Assembly (NCBI RefSeq): GCF_004348995.1
Contig: NZ_SMKQ01000006.1
Location: 52,634 to 116,633, forward strand
DNA length: 64,000 nt
Source of the DNA: Nonomuraea terrae
GTDB taxonomy: Bacteria > Actinomycetota > Actinomycetes > Streptosporangiales > Streptosporangiaceae
Reading direction: 5' to 3'
Below the pieces are notes generated by a model that made no database searches, had not been told where the DNA came from, and saw only the letters and a program-made list of their open reading frames with translations. Positions 30,002 through 39,119 of this stretch are shown piece by piece. Position 1 is the stretch's first letter. The number at the start of each line of letters is the position of its first letter. Both the position numbers and the translations under genes were made by a program.

Positions 30002-30346
30002 TCAGGTGCGGCGGATGATCGCCACCGCGGCGGCCACGTTGATGACCACGATCGCCAGCCACACGATGAACAGGCCGACCCCCCCTGCCTGCGCCGCCCC
30101 GATGGCCGTCAGCGGGATGCCGAGGCCCATCGAGCCCAGCGCGAGCGGGATCAGCTGCGAGGCCGGCGGCTTCCTGCGCGGGGCGCCCCCGTGGTGGTCG
30201 AGCTCCGCGCGTACGCGGGCGGTGATCGTCGCGTCGATGCGGTCGACGAATGAGTCGATGAGCGCGGGCTCGTAGTCGGGGCCGAGGTCGCGGCGCGCGT
30301 CGAGAGTGGCTTGCAGCTCGTCCCGTAGCGGGCGTGTGTCTGGCAT
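30002..30346 (-). CDS. Small membrane protein with coiled N-terminus
   Basis: An unrecognised 114-residue protein. Residues 1-50 are charged and helical (RPLRDELQATLDARRDL); residues about 65-85 and 90-110 are two hydrophobic segments ending with IIRRT. The ATG at 30346 is the natural start although the frame continues upstream. Its start lies 81 bp from the divergent hydrolase gene, and its 3' end lies 6 bp from the convergent TPR gene. Function unknown. Confidence 0.6.
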   Translation of the reverse strand: MPDTRPLRDELQATLDARRDLGPDYEPALIDSFVDRIDATITARVRAELDHHGGAPRRKPPASQLIPLALGSMGLGIPLTAIGAAQAGGVGLFIVWLAIVVINVAAAVAIIRRT

Positions 30347-30427
30347 GAGTGCATCATCCAGCCTGGGAGCCTCGCCGTCATCAGACCTGAGAGCCAACTT
30401 GGCATCCTCCCCAGGTACGGTGCTGGC

Positions 30428-31018
30428 ATGCAGGTGATGACGCCGCGGGGGCCGGCGCTGGTCGAGATCGACGAGGCCGCGCGGCCGCGGCTGCTGCTGG
30501 TGCTGACCCACGGGTCGGCCGGCGGCGTCGACGCTCCCGACCTGCTGGCCGTCCGCGACGCCGCGCTCGCCGTGGGCGCCAGTGTGGCCAGGGTGACCCA
30601 GGCGTTCCGGGTGGCGGGTGCGCGGGCGCCCGGCTCGCCGGCGCGGCAGGACGAGGCGTGGGAGGCCGTCCTGGACGAGTTGCGTACGCGCCTGCCCGGT
30701 TTGCCCGTCGTGCAGGGCGGGCGGAGCAACGGGGCGCGGGTCGCCTGCCGTACGGCGAAGGCGGTCGGCGCGGTGGCGGTCGTGGCGCTGGCCTTCCCGC
30801 TGCACCCGCCGGGGAAGCCGGATCGCTCCCGGGCCGGCGAGCTGCGTGGCGCCGGAGTGGACGTGCTGGTCGTCAACGGGGACCGTGACCCGTTCGGCGT
30901 GCCGGACGCCGAGGACGCCGCGCGCCTGGTGGTGCTGCCGGGGGAGGGGCACGACCTGAAGCGTGACCCCGCCCGGGTGGGTGAGATCGTGGCGGAGTGG
31001 ATCACCCGCTACGCGTAG
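30428..31018 (+). CDS. Small alpha/beta hydrolase (KANL3/Tex30-like)
   Basis: A 196-residue hydrolase-fold protein. After the first strands the motif LTHGSAGGVDAPD occupies the oxyanion position, and GGRSNGARVA is the nucleophile elbow (GxSxG); the Asp is expected in NGDRDPFG and the His in EGHDLKR. This resembles the short KANL3/Tex30 hydrolases, which have no established bacterial substrate. The ATG looks leaderless, with TACGGT (30416-30421) 6 nt upstream. Confidence 0.75.
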   Translation: MQVMTPRGPALVEIDEAARPRLLLVLTHGSAGGVDAPDLLAVRDAALAVGASVARVTQAFRVAGARAPGSPARQDEAWEAVLDELRTRLPGLPVVQGGRSNGARVACRTAKAVGAVAVVALAFPLHPPGKPDRSRAGELRGAGVDVLVVNGDRDPFGVPDAEDAARLVVLPGEGHDLKRDPARVGEIVAEWITRYA

Positions 31019-31039
31019 CCGGGATCGCCTCCGGGTGGA

Positions 31040-31231
31040 TCAGACCGCGCCGGCCACGGGCCGGTGCGGCGCGATGACGATGCCGCTGGGCAGCAGCTCA
31101 CCGGTGTCCTCGAACAGGACGACGCCGTTGCAGAGAAGGCTCCACCCCTGCTCGGGGTGGCAGGCGAGGGTGCGTGCCGCCTCGCGGTCCGGTGCCTCGG
31201 CGTCCGGACAGGGTGGGTCGTGCGGGCACAT
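31040..31231 (-). CDS. DUF5999-type small Cys-containing protein
   Basis: A 63-residue actinobacterial protein of the DUF5999 type, recognised by its N-terminus MCPHDPPCP and the core HPEQGWSLLCNGVVLFEDTG followed by IAPHRP. Function is unknown; three Cys (residues 2, 8 and about 39) could bind metal. GGAGG lies 7 nt upstream of the second of two adjacent ATGs, which is chosen; the first (31234) would add one Met. It converges on the small hydrolase gene. Confidence 0.75.
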   Translation of the reverse strand: MCPHDPPCPDAEAPDREAARTLACHPEQGWSLLCNGVVLFEDTGELLPSGIVIAPHRPVAGAV

Positions 31232-31373
31232 CATCGTGCCTCCGGATATCTCGTGGGTGCTCCCGGTGACCTGGGGTGGGAGCCTGGCTCGGGTTGTTCC
31301 TGGCAAGTGTGCGACGCGTGCCACGCGTTCGGACATAGCCCCTTTTGACTGTTACAGGAGGATCCCCGGAACG

Positions 31374-31389
31374 TGTGACCTTTGACACA
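31374..31389. promoter_or_regulatory. Possible CRP/FNR-like site
   Basis: TGTGA-CCTTTG-ACACA differs by one base from the mycobacterial-type CRP consensus TGTGA-N6-TCACA. It lies in the 200-bp gap between the TetR and DUF5999 genes. Only the symmetry supports it. Confidence 0.25.
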
Positions 31390-31431
31390 GCGTGCCTTAT
31401 GCAGGATAACGGGCCAAGCGCGACACGCGCA

Positions 31432-31992
31432 TCACGTTTGCAATCCCTTGAGCAAAGCGTCGAGTCCGCGCTCGAAGTCCATATCGGCTCTTTCGTCCCG
31501 CCTGACCCACTGGTCGACCTCGGGGTCGGCCCAGCCGGACTGCTGCACCTCGACGGCCACGCTGCCGAACACGAACGCCCGCAGCGCGCGTACGGCCTCG
31601 GCGGCGTTGTCCAGGCCAGCCTCGGCCAGTTGCTCGGTCTGCTCCCTGACGGCCACGGCGGTGGCGCCCTTGGGCGGTTTGGTCAGCGCCAGCGCGAGCA
31701 CGCCCGGATGCTCGCGCAGCAGCTCACGGCCCGCCCTGCACCACGCCTTGGCCGTCTCCTGCCAGGTGGGGCCCGGCTCGACGTGGACGGCCGTGACGTG
31801 CTCGGCCAGGGCGTCCATCAGCGCCTCCTTGCCCCGGGGGAGGTGGTGGTAGATCGCCATGGCCTCCACCTCCAGGGCGTCGCCCAGGCGGCGCATGGTG
31901 AGCCGGCGCAGGCCCTGGCTGTCGGCGATGTGGAGCGCGGCCTCGATGATGCGCTCGCGGGAGAGGGGGACGGACGGTCGTTTGGCGGGCAT
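31432..31992 (-). CDS. TetR-family regulator
   Basis: A 186-residue TetR regulator. Residues about 8-55 are the helix-turn-helix domain (LRRLTMRRLGDALEVEAMAI, then YHHLPRGKEAL); the rest is the TetR_C-type helical domain seen in regulators acting on lipophilic drugs. The ATG at 31992 is favoured because TAAGAT ends 7 nt before it (leaderless pattern); an ATG at 32001 would add three residues. A short palindrome overlapping the -10 region suggests autoregulation. No transporter or enzyme adjoins that would identify the target. Confidence 0.8.
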   Translation of the reverse strand: MPAKRPSVPLSRERIIEAALHIADSQGLRRLTMRRLGDALEVEAMAIYHHLPRGKEALMDALAEHVTAVHVEPGPTWQETAKAWCRAGRELLREHPGVLALALTKPPKGATAVAVREQTEQLAEAGLDNAAEAVRALRAFVFGSVAVEVQQSGWADPEVDQWVRRDERADMDFERGLDALLKGLQT

Positions 31993-32002
31993 GGTGATCA
32001 TC

Positions 32003-32013
32003 TTACTATGTAA
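32003..32013. promoter_or_regulatory. Short palindrome at the TetR promoter
   Basis: TTAC-TAT-GTAA, a perfect inverted repeat overlapping the predicted -10 box of the TetR gene. It is a plausible half-core of an autoregulatory site. Confidence 0.35.
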
Positions 32014-32107
32014 AGGCGGTCGCTCCGGGGCGATTTCCGCCCGTGTCGCGCGACGGCGTACCCTTGCCGGTGAACGAGTGAACGTACAGCGTGAAGGGGC
32101 CGGTTCG

Positions 32108-32506
32108 ATGGCGTTTTTCCGTCCGCGGGTGAGCCGGGAGGCAGAGGTCCGCTACCACGCGGACCAGGAGATCTCCAAGGGGTTCCCCGAGCTGCTCGAC
32201 AAGGCCCGCGAGGCCGAGGCGACGCTGCGTGAGCTGCGTGCGGCCGGGGCCGACGACCTCGAGCTGATGGCCGCCGGCATCGCCTTCGACAAGGCGCTGA
32301 CCGAGGCGCTGCGGGCGGCGGAGGCGGGCCAGCGGGCCACGTTCGGCGTGAAGTCCTACGACGACCGCATCGCGCGCCGCAAGGCCAAGGCCACGCCGGC
32401 CGGGGCCATGTGGACCTCCGAGGTCGAGCGGCTGCGCACGCTGCGCGAGGAGAACCGGATGTGGGGCATCCCGAGGATCCCGCGCCCGGTCCCCGCCACC
32501 CGCTAG
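32108..32506 (+). CDS. Conserved hypothetical protein, charged helical
   Basis: An unrecognised 132-residue soluble protein rich in Ala, Glu and Arg and largely helical (residues about 25-80), ending with an Arg/Pro-rich tail (RIPRPVPATR). It has no signal peptide, membrane segment or catalytic motif. GAAGGGG lies 9 nt upstream of the ATG. It converges on the sigma factor gene across a bidirectional terminator. Confidence 0.6.
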   Translation: MAFFRPRVSREAEVRYHADQEISKGFPELLDKAREAEATLRELRAAGADDLELMAAGIAFDKALTEALRAAEAGQRATFGVKSYDDRIARRKAKATPAGAMWTSEVERLRTLREENRMWGIPRIPRPVPATR

Positions 32507-32521
32507 CGTCCCAGGACGTGA

Positions 32522-32552
32522 AAGAGCCCCGGCCGGGGAGGCCGGGGCTCTT
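32522..32552. terminator. Bidirectional terminator between the hypothetical gene and rpoD
   Basis: A perfect 13-bp stem (32522-32534 with 32540-32552) and 5-nt loop; arms start AAGAGCC and end GGCTCTT. It is placed between two convergent genes and can serve both strands. Confidence 0.85.
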
Positions 32553-32559
32553 CGGTGTC

Positions 32560-33894
32560 TCAGCTGGCCCAGTCGAGCAGCGGGCGCGTGTTGCTCGGGT
32601 GGCGCAGCTTGGAGAGCGACTCCTTCTCCAGCTGGCGGATCCGCTCCCGGGTCAGGCCCAGGTGCTTGCCGATCTCGTCGAGGGTGTGCGGCTTGCCGTC
32701 CACCAGGCCGAAGCGCAGGGCCATGATCTTCGACTCGCGCGGCGAGAGGTTGTCGAGCACGCCCCGCAGCTGGTCGCCCAGCAGCTGGCGGTCGACGATC
32801 TCCGACGCCTCGGGCGAGTCGACGTCCTCGATGAGGTCGCCGATCGTGGTCTCGCCGTCCTCGCCGATCGTGGCGTTCAGCGAGATCGGCTGGCGGCTCG
32901 TGCGCAGCAGCTCCTCGATCTGGTCGGGGGTCTTGTCGAGCTCGACGGCCAGCTCCTCGGGCGTGGGCTCACGGCCCAGGCGCTGGTGCATGTCACGCTC
33001 GATCCGCGACAGCTTCGACAGCATCTCCAGCACGTGCACGGGCAGCCGGATCGTCCGCGCCGAGTCGGCGAAGCCGCGCTGGATGGCCTGCCTGATCCAC
33101 CACATGGCGTACGTGGAGAACTTGAAGCCCTTGGTGTAGTCGAACTTCTCCACCGCCCTGATCAGCCCCAGGTTGCCTTCCTGGACGACGTCCAGCAGGG
33201 ACATGCCGCGGTCGGTGTACTTCTTGGCCACCGAGACCACCAGGCGGAGGTTGGCCTCCAGCATGTGGTCCTTGGCCTCCTTGCCGTCCTCCACGACCAT
33301 GTACAGGTCGCCCTTGAGGGACTCCGGCAGGTCGGGCTGGGTCTCCAGCTTGTACTCGGCGTACAGGCCTGCCTCGATCCGGCGGGCCAGCTCGACCTCC
33401 TGAGCCGCGGTGAGCAGCGTGCGGCGGCCGATGGACTTCAGGTAGGTGTGCACCGAGTCGCCCATGACGGACTGGGTGTCGTCGAGGTCCATCTGCTCGT
33501 TGTCGACGTCCTCGGTGAGCGCCACGTCGTCGGGGACGTCCTCCAGGTGCTCGGGCTTGGGCTCCGATGGGGTGACGCCCTTGGCGGCGTCGGCGGGTTT
33601 TGCCTCCGCGGCCTTGCGGCCGGTAGTCTTCGAGCGCGAGGTCTTCTTGGTCGTCGCCGTGTTCTTCTGGCTGGTCTTCCTGGGGGCAGTGCTGGGGGAC
33701 GCCTCGTTCTCGGCGGCCAGGCTCACGCCGGCCTCTGACAGTTCCCGCAGGATGGTGCGGCCTTCAGAGGGGCTGATGCCTGTCTTCGCGAACGCGTCAC
33801 GCAGCTCCGCCAGAGAAAGGTGACCCTGGGCTCGCCCTCGTTCAAGGAGCTGGTCGAGAGTTACTGGTGGGGTCGCCACGGCGGTTCTGGGCAT
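32560..33894 (-). CDS. rpoD: Principal RNA polymerase sigma factor (RpoD/HrdB type)
   Basis: A 444-residue group-1/2 sigma-70 factor. Residues about 1-60 are a region-1.1-like helical domain, 62-100 a Lys/Thr/Ala-rich linker, 138-153 region 1.2 ([16 protein letters not shown]), then region 2 ([36 protein letters not shown]), region 3, and region 4 with the -35-recognition helix ([18 protein letters not shown]). The ATG has a GGAGGAGG site. The complete region 1.1 and linker favour the essential housekeeping factor; a group-2 paralogue is the alternative. An ECF-like promoter lies upstream (33982-34007). Confidence 0.92.
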   Translation of the reverse strand: MPRTAVATPPVTLDQLLERGRAQGHLSLAELRDAFAKTGISPSEGRTILRELSEAGVSLAAENEASPSTAPRKTSQKNTATTKKTSRSKTTGRKAAEAKPADAAKGVTPSEPKPEHLEDVPDDVALTEDVDNEQMDLDDTQSVMGDSVHTYLKSIGRRTLLTAAQEVELARRIEAGLYAEYKLETQPDLPESLKGDLYMVVEDGKEAKDHMLEANLRLVVSVAKKYTDRGMSLLDVVQEGNLGLIRAVEKFDYTKGFKFSTYAMWWIRQAIQRGFADSARTIRLPVHVLEMLSKLSRIERDMHQRLGREPTPEELAVELDKTPDQIEELLRTSRQPISLNATIGEDGETTIGDLIEDVDSPEASEIVDRQLLGDQLRGVLDNLSPRESKIMALRFGLVDGKPHTLDEIGKHLGLTRERIRQLEKESLSKLRHPSNTRPLLDWAS

Positions 33895-33981
33895 GAGGAC
33901 ACCTCCTCCGTACGGAGTCGAAGCGATCAGGCTTGTTGTGGTGGGGCGGCTTCGTTGCTCGCACGGCGCACCAGTAGCAAT

Positions 33982-34007
33982 AACGCCAATCGCCGTCATT
34001 TGTTCCC
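33982..34007 (-). promoter_or_regulatory. ECF/SigR-like promoter upstream of rpoD
   Basis: On the minus strand GGGAAC (34007-34002) is followed after 17 nt by GTT (33984-33982), a pattern close to the SigR/ECF consensus GGAAT/C-N17-18-GTT. Transcription would start about 80 nt before the rpoD ATG. In Streptomyces coelicolor one promoter of hrdB is SigR-dependent, so the match is biologically plausible. Confidence 0.5.
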
Positions 34008-34072
34008 GTGCGCACGTTGCAGGGTAAAAAAGGGACAGAACGCCCACTGTGCCAACCGTGCGCGGCCCGGAG

Positions 34073-34390
34073 TTATTCCGCGAGCTGCTCCTCGTCCAAG
34101 GTGATCACCGGCATCGGCATGGGCTCGGCGTGCTCCATGCGCTCGTCGGTCCAGTGTTCGAGGACCTCGCCGGGGTTGGGGTTGACCTCCGTCGAGACGA
34201 CGATGTCGTCCTCCGACGGCCCTGCGGACGGGGTCGTCGAGCCCTGCGGGGCCTTCTCCACCACGGCCCGGGTCTCCCTTGCCACCTGGTCGAGCTTGCC
34301 CGCCGAAGCGGCCGCCGCGACTGAGGCTCCCCCGACGACGATCACGCCGACGATGGCCGCGGATGCCCACATCTTGCGGGTCTCGTCCAT
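34073..34390 (-). CDS. Membrane-anchored hypothetical protein
   Basis: An unrecognised 105-residue protein. Residues about 8-28 are hydrophobic and end VAAAASAGK, acting either as a signal peptide or as an N-terminal anchor; the remainder is acidic and Pro-rich ([10 protein letters not shown], then [17 protein letters not shown]). AGGAGGGAG lies 6 nt upstream of the ATG. It sits between menE and rpoD on the same strand, 43 bp after menE, without known function. Confidence 0.65.
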   Translation of the reverse strand: MDETRKMWASAAIVGVIVVGGASVAAAASAGKLDQVARETRAVVEKAPQGSTTPSAGPSEDDIVVSTEVNPNPGEVLEHWTDERMEHAEPMPMPVITLDEEQLAE

Positions 34391-34433
34391 AAAAGGCTCC
34401 CTCCTTCTCCCTCTATGACGCAGCCGCAACTCG

Positions 34434-35582
34434 TCAGGTTCCTGCCCTCAGGCGCATCAGGTCGGTTTTGCCGTTGGGCAGCAGGGGCAGCTGGGGAACC
34501 AGCCGCAGGCCGCGGGGCGCCGCATGCGGGGGAAGCCTATCGCGGCAATATGCCCGCAATTGCGAAAGCGTGGGGGGCGTGTCGGGGCTGACGGGGACCA
34601 CGACGGCGGTGACCGCCTCGCCCCATTCGGGGTCGGGCGTGCCGATCACGGCCACGTCGGCCACCTCGGGGTGGGTGGCGAGGACGGCGGTCACGGCGCC
34701 GGCCACGACCTTCTCGCCGCCGGTGTTGATGACGTCGTCGGCCCGGCCCAGCACGCGCAGCCGGCCGCCGTGGAGCTCGCCCAGGTCGGAGGTGACGAAC
34801 CAGCCGCCGTCCAGCGGCATGGGCGGGTCGGCGAAGCGGTAGCCGGAGAACAGCACCGCCCCGGAGATCCTGATCAGGCCGTCGTCGCCGATTTTGAGAT
34901 CTACGCCGTAAAGGGGCAGGCCGTCGTACACGCAGCCGCCGCACGTCTCGCTCATCCCGTACGTCGTGACGATCCGTGCGCCGAGGTCGCGGGCCTGATC
35001 GAGCAGCCCCGCACGGGGCGTGGCGCCGCCGAGCAGGATCGTCCTGAACACCGACAGGTCGGCTCCGAGCTCGACCAGCCGGTGGAGCTGGGTCGGCACG
35101 AGCGAGACGTGGTCGGCGCCCGAGGACAGCACCGCGTGCGGGTCGAAGCCGGAGTGGATGATCGGCTCGCTCCCTGACAGCAGGGCCCGGACGAGGATCT
35201 GGAGGCCGGAGACGTGGGCGACGGGCAGGCAGCACAGCCAGCGATCGCCCTTCGAGGCCTCGACGCGGCGCAGCGAGGCCGCCGCTGAGGCCCGCAGCGC
35301 CGTGGCCGACAGCATCACGCCCTTGGGGGCGCCGGTGCTGCCGCTGGTGGCGATGACGACCGCGACGTCATCGGGGACGCCGGCCCCGCCGTCGAGCGGC
35401 TGCCCGTCGGCGTGGGTGGGGCGCAGCGAGGCGATCGCGCCGGTGGAGTGGCCGGGTGACAGCGGGAGCACGGCCGGGCCGTCGCCGTCGAGCGCTTCGC
35501 GGATCGCCGTGAAGAGGGCGGGGCCCGGAGGCTGCACGAGGGCGTGCAGCGGGCGGTCCGGATGCGACGGGTTCCTCCACAT
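34434..35582 (-). CDS. menE: o-Succinylbenzoate-CoA ligase
   Basis: A 382-residue acyl-CoA synthetase that activates o-succinylbenzoate in menaquinone synthesis. ANL-family motifs are visible: the P-loop TSGSTGAPKGVML, TTYGMSETCGG, GWFVTSDLGEL and the C-terminal PNGKTDLMRL catalytic Lys. The length is short for the superfamily, but MenE proteins of actinobacteria are compact. The start looks leaderless (TAACCT 7 nt before the ATG). It is divergent from menC-menD, 49 bp apart, which supports the men assignment. Confidence 0.9.
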   Translation of the reverse strand: MWRNPSHPDRPLHALVQPPGPALFTAIREALDGDGPAVLPLSPGHSTGAIASLRPTHADGQPLDGGAGVPDDVAVVIATSGSTGAPKGVMLSATALRASAAASLRRVEASKGDRWLCCLPVAHVSGLQILVRALLSGSEPIIHSGFDPHAVLSSGADHVSLVPTQLHRLVELGADLSVFRTILLGGATPRAGLLDQARDLGARIVTTYGMSETCGGCVYDGLPLYGVDLKIGDDGLIRISGAVLFSGYRFADPPMPLDGGWFVTSDLGELHGGRLRVLGRADDVINTGGEKVVAGAVTAVLATHPEVADVAVIGTPDPEWGEAVTAVVVPVSPDTPPTLSQLRAYCRDRLPPHAAPRGLRLVPQLPLLPNGKTDLMRLRAGT

Positions 35583-35631
35583 GCTCGTAAGGTTAGTGGC
35601 GACAGTTTCGAACACAGGCGCAGGGAGGGTC

Positions 35632-36558
35632 GTGACGCGTTCTCCCGTGGTCTTCCGCATCCCGATGCGTACGCGGTTCCGGGGGCAGACCGTCAGGGAA
35701 GGGGTGCTGCTGCACGGCCCGGCGGGGTGGGGCGAGTTCTCGCCGTTCCCCGAGTACGGCCCGCGCGAGTGCGCCCGCTGGCTGGCGTGCGCCCGTGAGG
35801 CGGCCTTCGAGGGCTGGCCGGAGCCGGTGCGCGACCGCGTGCCGGTCAACGCGACCGTACCCGCGGTCGACCCCGAGCAGGCCTACGACATCGTGCGCCG
35901 TTCCGGGTGCGGCACGGCCAAGGTGAAGGTGGCCGAGCGCGGTCAGACGTTCGACGACGACGTGGCCCGGGTGGAGGCCGTACGCGACGCGCTGGGCCCC
36001 TCGGGCAAGCTGCGCGTCGACGTCAACGGCGCCTGGGAGGTCGACGAGGCCGTGCGGCGCCTCAAGCGGCTCGACCGCTTCGACCTGGAATACGCCGAGC
36101 AGCCGTGCGCCACGCTGGAGGAGCTGGCGGCGGTGCGCCGGGCGTGCGACGTGCCGATCGCGGCCGACGAGTCCATCCGCAGGGCGGAGGATCCGCTGCG
36201 GGTGCGGGCGGCCGAGGCCGCCGACATCGCCGTGGTCAAGGTGCAGCCGCTCGGCGGGGTGCGCGACGCGCTGCGGGTGGTGGAGGCGTGCGGGCTGCCC
36301 GCGGTCGTCTCCAGCGCCGTGGAGACGTCCGTGGGGCTGGCCGCAGGGGTGGCGCTGGCGGCGGCGCTGCCGTCGTTGCCGTACGCGTGCGGGCTCGGCA
36401 CGATGTCCCTGCTTGCGGGCGACGTCGTGGAGGACTCGCTGGTGCCGGTGAACGGTGAGCTGGCGGTCCGCCGTCCCCCGGTGAATTTTCAGCATTTGTC
36501 GGCATTTGAGATCGAATCTCCCCAGTGGCTTCGCCGGATGCAGGAGGCGTCACGTTGA
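35632..36558 (+). CDS. menC: o-Succinylbenzoate synthase
   Basis: A 308-residue enolase-superfamily enzyme that dehydrates SHCHC to o-succinylbenzoate. Expected residues are seen: the catalytic Lys pair in AKVKVAE, metal ligands in LRVDVNGAW, LEYAEQPC and IAADESI, and the second Lys in VVKVQPLGG. GTG at 35632 keeps the N-terminal strand VVFRIPMRTRFRG that the family needs; its GGGAGG is only 3 nt away, so an in-frame GTG at 35596 remains possible. It overlaps menD by 4 nt. Confidence 0.9.
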   Translation: MTRSPVVFRIPMRTRFRGQTVREGVLLHGPAGWGEFSPFPEYGPRECARWLACAREAAFEGWPEPVRDRVPVNATVPAVDPEQAYDIVRRSGCGTAKVKVAERGQTFDDDVARVEAVRDALGPSGKLRVDVNGAWEVDEAVRRLKRLDRFDLEYAEQPCATLEELAAVRRACDVPIAADESIRRAEDPLRVRAAEAADIAVVKVQPLGGVRDALRVVEACGLPAVVSSAVETSVGLAAGVALAAALPSLPYACGLGTMSLLAGDVVEDSLVPVNGELAVRRPPVNFQHLSAFEIESPQWLRRMQEASR

Positions 36559-38216
36559 ACCCCGCCACCGCGCTCGCCACGGTGCTGATCGACGAGCTGG
36601 TGCGCTGCGGCCTGACCGATGTGGTGCTGGCGCCCGGCTCCCGCTCCGCCCCGCTGGCCATGGCGCTGCACGCCGAGTCGCGGGTGCGGCTGCACGTCCG
36701 CATCGACGAGCGCTCGGCGTCGTTCCTGGCGCTGGGGCTGGCCAGGCGCTCCGAGCGGCCGGTCGCGCTGATCTGCTCCTCCGGCACCGCCGCCGCCAAC
36801 TTCCACCCGGCCGTGATCGAGGCCGCCGAGTCCGGCGTGCCGCTGCTTGTGCTGACCGCCGACCGCCCGCCCGAGCTGCGCGGCACCGGCGCCAACCAGA
36901 CGATCGACCAGCTCAAGCTGTACGGCGCCGCGGCCCGCTGGTTCGCCGAGGTCGGCGTGCCGGAGGACCGGCCCGGCCAGGTGGCCTACTGGCGGTCGCT
37001 GGCCTGCCGCGCCTACCAGCGCGCCGCCGGCCCGTACGACCCGGGACCGGTCCACCTCAACCTGGCCTTCAGGGACCCGCTCGTCCCCGACGGCGACCCG
37101 AGCTGGTGCGAGCCGCTCGAAGGCGCGGCGGGCGGGCCGTGGGTGCGCGCCCGGGTCGCGCCGCCGCCCGTCGCCCTGCACCTCCCGCCCACCCGGCGCG
37201 GCGTGCTCGTGGTCGGCGACGGCGCCGCCAACGTGCGCCGCTACGTCGCGGCGGCCGGCATGGCCGGCTGGCCGGTGCTGTCGGAGCCGAACGGCGGCGG
37301 GCGCTACGGCGACCACGCCATCTCCACCTACCACCACCTGCTCGGCACGCCGGAGTTCGCCGGCGCCTACCGGCCCGACGTGGTCGTCACGCTGGGCCGC
37401 CCGGGGCTGTCGAAGCCGCTGCTGGCCTGGCTGCGGCAGGCCGGCGAGCACATCGTGGTGGCGCCCGGCCTCGACCGCTGGCCCGACCCGACCCGCTCGG
37501 CCACGCAGGTGGCGCAGGCCGTGGAGATCCCGGTCGCCGCGGGCGACGACAGCTGGCTGAACGCCTGGCGGCAGGCCGACCGGGCGGCCAGAGGGGCGGT
37601 GGACGAGGTGCTCGGCCTGTCGGGCACCAGCGAGCCGCGCATCGCCCGCGACCTGGCGGACGCGCTGCCGAACGGTTCGCTGCTGTTCTGCGGCTCCTCG
37701 ATGCCGATCCGCGACCTCGACCAGGCCATGCGGCCCCGGCGCGGCCTGCGGCTCATGGCCAACCGGGGCGCCTCCGGCATCGACGGGCTGGTGTCCACCG
37801 CGATGGGGGCGGCGCTGGCCCACAACGGGCCGTCGTACGCGCTGATGGGCGACCTGTCGTTCCTGCACGACCAGAACGGGCTCGTGCTCGGGCCCCGCGA
37901 GCCGCGGCCCGACCTGTGCCTCGTGGTGGTCAACAACGACGGAGGCGGCATCTTCTCGCTGCTGCCGCAGGCGGCCGTGCGCGACCCGTTCGAGCGGGTC
38001 TTCGGCACGCCGCACGGCGTGGACCTCGGATACGTCGCCGCGGCGACGGGCACGCCGTACACGCTGGTGGGCGACGTCAGCGAGCTGCCCAAGGCGCTGC
38101 GCGGCGAGGGGCCGCGGGTGGTGGAGGTGCGTACGGACCGCGAGGAGAACGCGCTCGTGCACGCCCGCCTCACCGAGGCCGCGCAGCAGGCCGTGCGCGC
38201 GTTCCTGGCGGGCTGA
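36555..38216 (+). CDS. menD: SEPHCHC synthase MenD
   Basis: A 553-residue thiamine-diphosphate enzyme that joins isochorismate and 2-oxoglutarate, the first committed step of the classical menaquinone route. It opens LNPATALATVLIDELVRCG, followed by the LAPGSRSAPLA motif; the catalytic Glu lies in HVRIDERSASF, and ThDP/Mg binding in ALMGDLSFLHDQNG. TTG at 36555 is chosen: GGAGG lies 7 nt upstream and a TTGA overlap couples it to menC; a GTG 30 nt upstream is weaker. Possession of menC-menD-menE argues for the Men rather than the futalosine pathway used by Streptomyces. Confidence 0.93.
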   Translation: MNPATALATVLIDELVRCGLTDVVLAPGSRSAPLAMALHAESRVRLHVRIDERSASFLALGLARRSERPVALICSSGTAAANFHPAVIEAAESGVPLLVLTADRPPELRGTGANQTIDQLKLYGAAARWFAEVGVPEDRPGQVAYWRSLACRAYQRAAGPYDPGPVHLNLAFRDPLVPDGDPSWCEPLEGAAGGPWVRARVAPPPVALHLPPTRRGVLVVGDGAANVRRYVAAAGMAGWPVLSEPNGGGRYGDHAISTYHHLLGTPEFAGAYRPDVVVTLGRPGLSKPLLAWLRQAGEHIVVAPGLDRWPDPTRSATQVAQAVEIPVAAGDDSWLNAWRQADRAARGAVDEVLGLSGTSEPRIARDLADALPNGSLLFCGSSMPIRDLDQAMRPRRGLRLMANRGASGIDGLVSTAMGAALAHNGPSYALMGDLSFLHDQNGLVLGPREPRPDLCLVVVNNDGGGIFSLLPQAAVRDPFERVFGTPHGVDLGYVAAATGTPYTLVGDVSELPKALRGEGPRVVEVRTDREENALVHARLTEAAQQAVRAFLAG

Positions 38217-38219
38217 GTC

Positions 38220-39119
38220 TCAGCCGCCCAGGGCGTCGAGCAGGCGGTTGAGCGGGCTGTCGAGACCGTGACGGTCGGCCAGGCGGACGAGCGCCTCCGG
38301 GTCGCGCGGCTTGGCCGGCAGCGTCAGGTCGGCGGCGGGCAGCGGCGCGTCGCGGGCCACCGCGACGACGGCGGGGGCGGCCCGCAGGTAGTCGCGGGCG
38401 GCGGCCAGGCGGGTGCGGCCGCCGGCCGGGAAGCCGTCGGCCGAGCCCGCGTCGAGGGCGTCGAGCAGCGCCTCCAGCGTGCCGAAGCGGGTGATCAGGG
38501 CGGCGGCCGTCTTGTCGCCGACGCCGGGCACGCCGGGCAGGCCGTCGCTGGGGTCGCCGCGCAGCGTGGCGAAGTCGGCGTACGAACGGCCGGGGATGCC
38601 GTACTTGGCGGTGACGAACGCCTCGTCGACGATCTGCAGGTTGCGGATGCCGCGCGCGGTGTAGAGCACGCGCACCGGCCGCGAGTCGTCGACGAGCTGG
38701 AACAGGTCGCGGTCGCCGGTGACGATGTCGACCGCGCCGGAGGCCTGGTGGGTGAGCGTGCCGATCACGTCGTCGGCCTCGTAGCCGGGCGACTCCAGGC
38801 GGGCGATGCCGACGGCGTCGAGCACCTCCTGGATCACCGCGATCTGCGGCACGAGCGCGTCGGGCACCTCCTCGGCGTCGCCCTCGGCCACCCGGTGCGC
38901 CTTGTACGTCGGGATCGCCGCGACCCGGAACGCCGGCCGCCAGTCGGCGTCCATGGTGGCCACGAGCTCGGTGGGGGAGTGGGTGCGCACGAGGGTGGCG
39001 ATCATGTCGATGAGGCCGCGTACCGCGTTGACGGGGGAGCCGTCCGGAGCCTTGATCGACTCCGGGACTCCGTAGAAGGCGCGGAAGTAGAGGGACGGGG
39101 TGTCCAGAAGCATCAGCAC
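38220..39119 (-). CDS. 5'-3' exonuclease (PolA N-terminal/flap-nuclease type)
   Basis: A 299-residue stand-alone 5' nuclease related to the N-terminal domain of DNA polymerase I. Acidic metal ligands appear in MLLDTPSLYFRAF, ATMDADWRP, YEADDVIGTL and VDIVTGDRDLFQLV, and the H3TH motif in GDPSDGLPGVPGVGDKTAA. Such proteins remove RNA primers or flaps. The GTG at 39119 shares its first base with the TAG stop of the upstream phosphatase gene, implying coupling; an ATG two codons later is the alternative. Confidence 0.88.
   Translation of the reverse strand: MLMLLDTPSLYFRAFYGVPESIKAPDGSPVNAVRGLIDMIATLVRTHSPTELVATMDADWRPAFRVAAIPTYKAHRVAEGDAEEVPDALVPQIAVIQEVLDAVGIARLESPGYEADDVIGTLTHQASGAVDIVTGDRDLFQLVDDSRPVRVLYTARGIRNLQIVDEAFVTAKYGIPGRSYADFATLRGDPSDGLPGVPGVGDKTAAALITRFGTLEALLDALDAGSADGFPAGGRTRLAAARDYLRAAPAVVAVARDAPLPAADLTLPAKPRDPEALVRLADRHGLDSPLNRLLDALGG

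Noticed and set aside
32560..34047. Longer sigma factor starting at 34047
   Set aside because: The extension crosses the promoter-like region and lacks a ribosome site; ATG 33894 has GGAGGAGG and a typical N-terminus.
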